DNA from: an uncultured Oscillospiraceae bacterium
GTDB lineage: Bacteria > Bacillota > Clostridia > Oscillospirales > Ruminococcaceae
Length of the DNA stretch: 45,104 nt
Direction of reading: 5' to 3'
NCBI GenBank assembly: GCA_904397845.1
Contig: CAJFOX010000042.1
Coordinates: 1-45,104 of the forward strand
Shown piece by piece: positions 40,262 through 45,104 of the stretch. Positions within the stretch are counted from its first letter, which is position 1, and each line of letters begins with the position of its first letter. The translations under genes and the position numbers were made by a program. The notes under the pieces were generated by a model. The model saw nothing but the letters and a program-made list of their open reading frames with translations. It did not search any database and was not told the origin of the DNA.

Positions 40262-42928
40262 TTATACAGCGGAAAGCTGGTAAATCAGATAAACGGCAAC
40301 TGGCATCAGGTAAACCGCGGCAAAGACGCCCGCGGTCAACAGGGAAAGCAAAATCCCCGCCGGTTTCTCCAGCGGACGGATCCGCACCCCTTTCCGGCAA
40401 AGAAGCCACCCTGCCAGCAATGTAACGCCAAATCCCGCTGCACTCAGCCATGCTCCGGCGGAAAATCCGGGCGGCTGGTAGCGCAGAGAAACGGTGTTTT
40501 CCCCTTCCGACAGGGGAACCGCCATCCAAGTGTCAAACACGCGCAGAATCGGGACGGTCTCGCCATTCACAATCGCGGTATAGCCTTTGTCATAAGGCAG
40601 CGACAAAAAAAGATATTCCCCATCCGTCTGCGCCGTGGCAGTGCCGGATACCGTATCCCGGCCAACCTGCATCTGTGCGGTGCGCACCAATCCGAGCGTT
40701 TGGTCCAGCGCTTCATGCGAGACGCTGAACACCCCAAACGAACGAACCGATACATCCTTATGCACTGTCAGCGTAATGCGCACCGACTGGCCAGAGCGCA
40801 CTGTCAGCTCAAATATGCCGTTTAGGCTCTGCGTTGGATACTCCCTGTTGACAAGTTCCCCGTCCACATAAATGGAAAAGGCCTTGTAATACGGCTCGTT
40901 GAGGTTATTTTGCAGCGAATCAAAGCAGTCGAAATAGTAAGTACGGGTCTCTTTCGACGCAGGAATCTGGTATTCAATGATCGAATCACCGCTGCCTTCC
41001 CGGGTTATGTGATAATATGCGCCGTCCTTCGTTATGGATACATTATGGGTAACAGTCGGCACATACTCCCGCACAATGGATTGCCCGCTCTGCGCCAGCG
41101 TACAGAGCAGATGCTCGCCTGCATAAGGCCGGGCCGTCAACTCCAAATTCTCTTCCAAAGCAAGATCCGCGCTGGTTACAATCCCCAATGGGAGGGCAAA
41201 ATCATTTTGGCGGATCGAATACTCCCCATTCGAATAGATGGTATTTTCCTCCAGTGGATACTGCCGGTAAATGGTATATTTATGGTTGAGCAGCGCATCG
41301 CTGATCAGCGTCCCGCCTACGGAACTGACCTCCATCCAATAGGCGGAATAACCCATCTTCCGAATCCCGTGCATATAATGTTCCCCCGTCAGGGAAGTAT
41401 AATGATTCAACGTGTGATAGCCAATCGCTCCCGTGAGGTTTACATCATAATTTTTCCGGTTATTTTTTACCCGGTAAAAGGCGTTATCATCGATCTTCCC
41501 TTCCAGGCTGGTCACATCGATAAAGGTTTCATCTGATTTCGACGCAAAAAAGCATGTCCCGTAAAAAAGAGCTTCGGTCGCCGTCAGTACGCACAGACAA
41601 ATCGCCAGCAGCCGGCGGCTCAGCATGCGGTGCCGGTATAAAAACAGGCCCAGCCCGCAGCATCCCGCCGTCAACAGGAAAAAGATCAAAAAGATCTGAA
41701 GAGACTGGTCGTTCCCCCAAAGGGTCCGGGTATAAACAGTAAGGGTTTTGGGGTACCGCTCCCAAAGGGAAAAAGCGGCGAAAATCACAGCGCCCAGCAG
41801 AATAAACAGCCCCGCTGTCCATGGGACGGAGGATCGCCTGCAAGGAGGATCCACCGGCCGCTGCAAAACCTGCGCCGCCAGGCAAAGGCCCAGCAGCACC
41901 AAGATGTATCCATACCGGCCTGGGAACGCCTGGTAGCTTCCGGTATGCCAGATCTTGTTAATCGGCTCCACGATAACAGGAATAAGCATCAGGACAAAAA
42001 GCACCAGTGTATAGGCTTCTTTGGAATCGGCCATTTCCCCCCTGGCACAGCGCAGCGACTGAAACAAAAAGGCGGGGATCATAATAGAGGTGCATAAAAG
42101 AAGCATCCCAATCGTGTCCAGCGGGCTGATAAAGCTGCCGCTTCCAAGGCTCTGGAACAGATTTCCGCCCCGGGCGGAATTCAAATATTGTAAAAGGGCC
42201 GGGATCCAGATCACTGCAGAAAGCAAAGCCGCCCCCAGAGTCCCGGCAGCCAGCTGAACCGTCCTTTGGCCGCGGGTCGCCCGCGGCGAAAAAAATAAGA
42301 TCCAAATACCAGCTGCCAAGATCAGGAACAAAACCAGCATATACCCCAGATAAAAATTGACAGCGATCATTGCCGCCAGAGAAAATGCATACGGCACCAG
42401 GGATCCGGTTTTTGCCAAACGCCGCAGCGACAGCAGAAAAAGAGGGAACAGATACATCATGTCCAGCCAGACCATGTTTTGATAAAACAGCATCGTATAC
42501 CCGCAAAACGCATAGCTGACTGACAGTATGATGACAAACACCGGCCGCAGCTTGGGAAATACCCGGTCAAAAAAAATGGACGCGCATCCGGCGCAAAGCA
42601 TCATTTTCAAGAGTACCAGAATATTGGCAAAACGCATCATCTGCCATTTTTCTACAAAAGCCACCAAAAAAGTAAAGGGGCTGGAGATGAAAAACAAAAA
42701 AACGCCCCAGAAATTCATTCCCCCCGCATTTTGCAAATTGAGGAAAAGGCTTCCCTTCCCCTCTAAGATATCCTTGAATTCGCACAAAAGCGGAACCACC
42801 TGCTGGTTCATATCACACCAGGAAATGGTGTATTCACCAAAAGGGAACAGTCCCTTCATTGCGTAAAGAACGAGCAGCAGCCCGCCGGCGGAAAACGCCG
42901 ACATGGTATGTTTCAGAACTTTTTTCAT
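40262..42928 (-). CDS. YfhO family membrane protein
   Basis: An 888-residue polytopic membrane protein of the YfhO family (PF09586). The first 470 residues hold about 12 hydrophobic helices with SWCDMNQQ near residue 37 and a large extracytoplasmic loop; the next 350 form a soluble outer domain (GYHTLNHYTSLTGEHYM, beta-rich), and a last pair of helices closes the protein. Homologues are GT-C-like glycosyltransferases linked in Bacillus to lipoteichoic-acid glycosylation, so transfer of a sugar from a lipid carrier to a surface polymer is likely by family only. AGGAGAG is about 10 nt before the start. Own promoter (42963-42991) and terminator. Confidence 0.87.
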   Translation of the reverse strand: MKKVLKHTMSAFSAGGLLLVLYAMKGLFPFGEYTISWCDMNQQVVPLLCEFKDILEGKGSLFLNLQNAGGMNFWGVFLFFISSPFTFLVAFVEKWQMMRFANILVLLKMMLCAGCASIFFDRVFPKLRPVFVIILSVSYAFCGYTMLFYQNMVWLDMMYLFPLFLLSLRRLAKTGSLVPYAFSLAAMIAVNFYLGYMLVLFLILAAGIWILFFSPRATRGQRTVQLAAGTLGAALLSAVIWIPALLQYLNSARGGNLFQSLGSGSFISPLDTIGMLLLCTSIMIPAFLFQSLRCARGEMADSKEAYTLVLFVLMLIPVIVEPINKIWHTGSYQAFPGRYGYILVLLGLCLAAQVLQRPVDPPCRRSSVPWTAGLFILLGAVIFAAFSLWERYPKTLTVYTRTLWGNDQSLQIFLIFFLLTAGCCGLGLFLYRHRMLSRRLLAICLCVLTATEALFYGTCFFASKSDETFIDVTSLEGKIDDNAFYRVKNNRKNYDVNLTGAIGYHTLNHYTSLTGEHYMHGIRKMGYSAYWMEVSSVGGTLISDALLNHKYTIYRQYPLEENTIYSNGEYSIRQNDFALPLGIVTSADLALEENLELTARPYAGEHLLCTLAQSGQSIVREYVPTVTHNVSITKDGAYYHITREGSGDSIIEYQIPASKETRTYYFDCFDSLQNNLNEPYYKAFSIYVDGELVNREYPTQSLNGIFELTVRSGQSVRITLTVHKDVSVRSFGVFSVSHEALDQTLGLVRTAQMQVGRDTVSGTATAQTDGEYLFLSLPYDKGYTAIVNGETVPILRVFDTWMAVPLSEGENTVSLRYQPPGFSAGAWLSAAGFGVTLLAGWLLCRKGVRIRPLEKPAGILLSLLTAGVFAAVYLMPVAVYLIYQLSAV

Positions 42929-42962
42929 GAAAGCACTTCTCTCCTATCGCCATATGGCCAAT

Positions 42963-42991
42963 AGTGTAAAGATTTTTACCACAAAAAACAA
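42963..42991 (-). promoter_or_regulatory. Promoter of the YfhO-like gene
   Basis: Minus strand TTGTTT (42991-42986), 17-bp spacer, TACACT (42968-42963). Confidence 0.5.
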
Positions 42992-43119
42992 GTCGAAAAG
43001 ATTCAAATGGACTGAAAATTTTGATATCTTCGGCAACCTGTCAAAAAAACCAGAAAACAAACAGACAAAATATGGGGTTTTGCCGAAAAAAGGCAAGCAT
43101 CCGTTATGATAAAAACTCT

Positions 43120-43148
43120 TTGACAAACCAATTTATTTCCGATAATAT
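43120..43148 (+). promoter_or_regulatory. Promoter of the flavoprotein gene
   Basis: Perfect TTGACA (43120-43125), 17-bp spacer, TAATAT (43143-43148). The -10 is moderate. Confidence 0.55.
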
Positions 43149-43359
43149 ATTCTGTTGGGTTGGCACGGTATCCATTCATCATCAGAGGAATGTTTCTTCT
43201 ATCTATCGGAAATCGTTGATAATAAGTACGCCCTTAAAAGGGGAAACACACGCTTTTTTCGGCTGCCGTTGTTTTACTGTGCTGAAATCATAAAAACGGC
43301 TCCGCCAGATAGTGAAAAAACACGTCTGTTTCCCGAAAAAGGCAGAGGAGGCATTGCAT

Positions 43360-44769
43360 TTGAACTGTGACATCGTAATCGTAGGAGCCGGACCTGCGGG
43401 GATTTTTACCGCGCTGGAGCTGGTACGGAAGAAAAGCCGCAAAAAAATCCTGATGGTCGAAAAGGGGAACCCTGTGCAGGGACGCCGTTGCCCCAAAAAT
43501 GTGACCGGGCAGTGTGTAAACTGTAAGCCTTACTGCCATATTACCACTGGTTTTTCCGGCGCCGGCGCCTTTTCAGACGGCAAGTTGTCTTTAAGCTGCG
43601 AAGTGGGAGGGGAGCTCCCGGAACTGATTGGAGAGCAGCTGGCCCAAAAAACGATCGAATACACCGACAGCATCTATCTGGAATTCGGAGCCGATACTCA
43701 TGTGGAGGGAACCGGAGCATCAGATAAGGTAAAACAGATCCGTTCCCGCGCCATTCAGGCAGGATTAAAGCTGGTGGACTGCCCGATCCGCCATCTGGGC
43801 ACCGAAAAAGCCCAGGAGATCTACCTGGCCATCCAAGAATATCTGCTGGCCAGCGGGGTAGAGATCCTGTTTGGGTGGAACTGCGTCGACGTGATGCTGG
43901 ACGGGGAAACCTGCCGGGGCGTCCTGCTGCAAAAATCCGTCGATCCGTCTCAGACGATGGAAATCCTTGCCGGAACCACGGTAATCGCCACGGGCCGACG
44001 GGGCGCGGACTGGCTGGAAAAACTCTGCTCTGAACACGGCATCGCCCACGAGCCGGGAACCGTCGATATCGGCGTACGGGTGGAAGTCCGCAATGAAATC
44101 ATGGAAGACGTGAATAATGTCCTGTATGAATCCAAGCTGATCGGTTATCCTCAGCCATTTAAAAACAAGGTCCGCACTTTCTGCCAAAACCCGGGCGGAT
44201 TTGTCAGCCAGGAAAATTACGACAACAATCTTGCTGTGGTCAACGGCCATTCCTATAAATCGCAGAAGTCCGGCAACACCAATTTGGCGATTTTGTGCTC
44301 CCATCATTTTACGGAGCCGTTTAACCAGCCGATCGCCTATGCGCAAAAAATTGGGGAGCTGACCAACATGCTTGGAGATGGACATATCCTGGTCCAACGG
44401 TTTGGCGACATCCTGGACGGGAAACGCACCTGGCAGAAGGAACTGAGCCGTTCTAACGTGCAGCCTACCCTGCCGGACGCGGTGGCCGGGGATATTACCG
44501 CCGCCATGCCCTATCGGGCCATGGTCAATATCATCGGCTTTATGCAGGCGGTCGATCACGTCGTACCGGGCTTTGCCTCGGTAGAAACGCTGCTGTATTC
44601 TCCGGAACTGAAGTTTTACAGCAACCGGGTTAAAATGGATCGGAATTTTGACACCAGCATCCGCGGGCTGCACTGCCTGGGAGATTCCAGCGGCTGGACC
44701 AGGGGATTGATGATGGCTTCTGTCATGGGCGTTTTGATGGGCCGCCGCCTGCTGGATGAGGAGAAATAA
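43360..44769 (+). CDS. FAD-dependent oxidoreductase of the COG2509 family
   Basis: A 469-residue flavoprotein. The dinucleotide fold opens with IVIVGAGPAG (GxGxxG at 9-14), followed by the acidic strand end MVEKG, and a CPKNVTGQCVNCKPYC cluster of four Cys (near residues 48-60) that may bind a metal or iron-sulfur group. The GFSGAGAFSDGKLSLS segment and the C-terminal LHCLGDSSGWTRGLMMA, the second FAD site, are typical of COG2509 uncharacterised dehydrogenases. The reaction is unknown. The start is TTG at 43360, 8 nt after GGAGG; the frame opens earlier at 43312 without a ribosome site. A terminator follows at once. Confidence 0.87.
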   Translation: MNCDIVIVGAGPAGIFTALELVRKKSRKKILMVEKGNPVQGRRCPKNVTGQCVNCKPYCHITTGFSGAGAFSDGKLSLSCEVGGELPELIGEQLAQKTIEYTDSIYLEFGADTHVEGTGASDKVKQIRSRAIQAGLKLVDCPIRHLGTEKAQEIYLAIQEYLLASGVEILFGWNCVDVMLDGETCRGVLLQKSVDPSQTMEILAGTTVIATGRRGADWLEKLCSEHGIAHEPGTVDIGVRVEVRNEIMEDVNNVLYESKLIGYPQPFKNKVRTFCQNPGGFVSQENYDNNLAVVNGHSYKSQKSGNTNLAILCSHHFTEPFNQPIAYAQKIGELTNMLGDGHILVQRFGDILDGKRTWQKELSRSNVQPTLPDAVAGDITAAMPYRAMVNIIGFMQAVDHVVPGFASVETLLYSPELKFYSNRVKMDRNFDTSIRGLHCLGDSSGWTRGLMMASVMGVLMGRRLLDEEK

Positions 44770-44794
44770 AAGGAGGGGGCTTCTCCTCCTTTTT
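44768..44794 (+). terminator. Terminator after the flavoprotein gene
   Basis: AAAAGGAGG (44768-44776) pairs with CCTCCTTTT (44785-44793) over an 8-nt loop, overlapping the stop codon region. Confidence 0.75.
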
Positions 44795-44923
44795 CATCGC
44801 CAAAACGAAATTTTTTCGTCGGCGCATTTGGGCTTTCCTGTATTTTTACCGGCAAAGCGGGAACAGATCCTGTTTTTCCTTTCCATTTGAAAAAAAGATC
44901 CTGGCTATCAGGCTGCAAACGCC

Positions 44924-44973
44924 AAAAAACGAACGGGAGAAAGGGGCCGGCCCCTTTCTCCCGTTCGTTTTTT
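44924..44973. terminator. Perfect 50-bp palindrome with T-tract
   Basis: Bases 44924-44948 are exactly complementary to 44949-44973, with AAAAAA/TTTTTT ends and a centre GGCCGGCC. It would terminate strongly in both directions and insulates the repeat-array promoter from the left. Confidence 0.75.
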
Positions 44974-44979
44974 ATTTTT

Positions 44980-45030
44980 TTACAAAATGTTTCAAAATAC
45001 TTGCTTTTTATTACAAAATGGTTTAAAATT
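44980..45030. repeat. Two imperfect 20-bp direct repeats at the right-end promoter
   Basis: TTACAAAATGTTTCAAAATA (44980-44999) and TTACAAAATGGTTTAAAATT (45011-45030), 16-17 of 20 identical, spaced 31 bp. The second covers the spacer and -10 of the promoter, so a repressor or activator pair is possible. Confidence 0.5.
45001..45029 (+). promoter_or_regulatory. Promoter in front of the tandem repeat array
   Basis: TTGCTT (45001-45006), 17-bp spacer, TAAAAT (45024-45029). Transcription would begin near 45036-45040, at the first unit of the repeat array. Confidence 0.6.
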
Positions 45031-45040
45031 TAATAAAAGC

Positions 45041-45104
45041 AACCTCTGGAGGAAAACCTCTGGAGGAAAACCTCTGGAGGAAAACCTCTGGAGGAAAACC
45101 TCTG
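45041..45104 (+). repeat. 14-bp tandem repeat array with Shine-Dalgarno units
   Basis: Four exact copies of AACCTCTGGAGGAA (45041-45096) plus 8 nt of a fifth, cut by the window end. Each unit contains GGAGG, and GGAGG-AAAA-CCTCT across each junction can fold into a short hairpin that hides it. It begins at or a few bases after the predicted transcription start. The gene it would control lies beyond the window. Confidence 0.85.

Larger units (their letters stand above)
42929..43359. other. Divergent intergenic region, YfhO / flavoprotein
   Basis: About 430 bp with a promoter on each side (42963-42991, minus; 43120-43148, plus). The plus-strand transcript would have a leader of about 200 nt with no riboswitch that I recognise; frames in it lack ribosome sites. 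Confidence 0.5.

Noticed and set aside
43149-43359. Riboswitch in the long leader of the flavoprotein gene
   Set aside because: I could not match the leader to any known aptamer core, and no terminator or hidden ribosome-site stem is obvious.
45041-45104. Possible CRISPR array at the right end
   Set aside because: Units are 14 bp and directly adjacent with no unique spacers, so this is a simple tandem repeat.

Overview
The window looks like chromosomal DNA of a low-to-mid GC, Gram-positive anaerobe of the class Clostridia, most likely an Oscillospirales-type gut bacterium. The reasons are strong AGGAGG-type ribosome binding sites, sigma-A promoters with 17-bp spacers, a MurT/GatD-type pair, a class B sortase, mreBCD next to a PBP2 gene, AsnA, tandem M42 peptidases and several protein families familiar from Clostridia (YnbB-like lyase, COG2509 flavoprotein, DUF3795). 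The taxonomic call is an inference; no 16S gene is present.

Left end (1-3100). The most striking element is a compact DNA-inversion cassette. A tyrosine recombinase gene (748-1590, minus) abuts a 226-bp segment bounded by a perfect 24-bp inverted repeat (476-499 and 726-749). The segment carries overlapping promoters, one on each strand, and sits directly upstream of a small gene of unknown function (83-367, minus). The recombinase stop codon lies inside the right repeat. This looks like a phase-variable promoter switch. It is followed by repeat-rich non-coding DNA, an AT-rich methyltransferase gene that looks acquired, and tRNA-Arg(CCU).

3100-11400. Three paralogous PfkB sugar kinases (FrlD-like) and an MFS transporter lie on the minus strand and look like a sugar uptake and phosphorylation locus. 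A MATE exporter and an orphan lipoprotein binding protein follow. The binding protein gene is divergent from a GNAT acetyltransferase gene, and the two promoters share their -35 region.

11400-23000 (plus strand). ilvB-ilvN (acetohydroxyacid synthase) and cardiolipin synthase are followed by a lipoprotein-type class B sortase, a PAP2 phosphatase, murD, two M42 peptidases, a second GNAT protein, a PLP-dependent YnbB-like lyase and tRNA-Leu(UAG). About 0.9 kb of non-coding, hairpin-rich DNA comes next, including an imperfect duplication of the tRNA 3' flank.

23860-31000. dinB, a HAD phosphatase and a murT-gatD pair lie on the minus strand; an MFS transporter and asnA lie on the plus strand. The GatD subunit has lost the residues expected at its catalytic Cys and His positions, and the facing MurT loop is altered too.

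31000-45104. The minus strand carries the elongasome operon mreB-mreC-mreD-mrdA plus a small lipoprotein (mreC appears to start at AUA), a frameshifted nitroreductase, an aldose epimerase, a 48-codon orphan gene, an RlmI-type rRNA methyltransferase, a DUF3795 protein and a YfhO-like membrane protein. A COG2509 flavoprotein lies on the plus strand. The window ends in a promoter followed at once by a 14-bp tandem repeat in which every unit contains a Shine-Dalgarno sequence.

Functionally the window mixes envelope biogenesis (murD, murT/gatD, mreBCD, mrdA, cls, PAP2, sortase), amino-acid metabolism (ilvBN, asnA, YnbB-like lyase, peptidases) and transport. Two candidate phase-variation devices (the inversion switch at the left, the repeat array at the right) and one homopolymer frameshift stand out.
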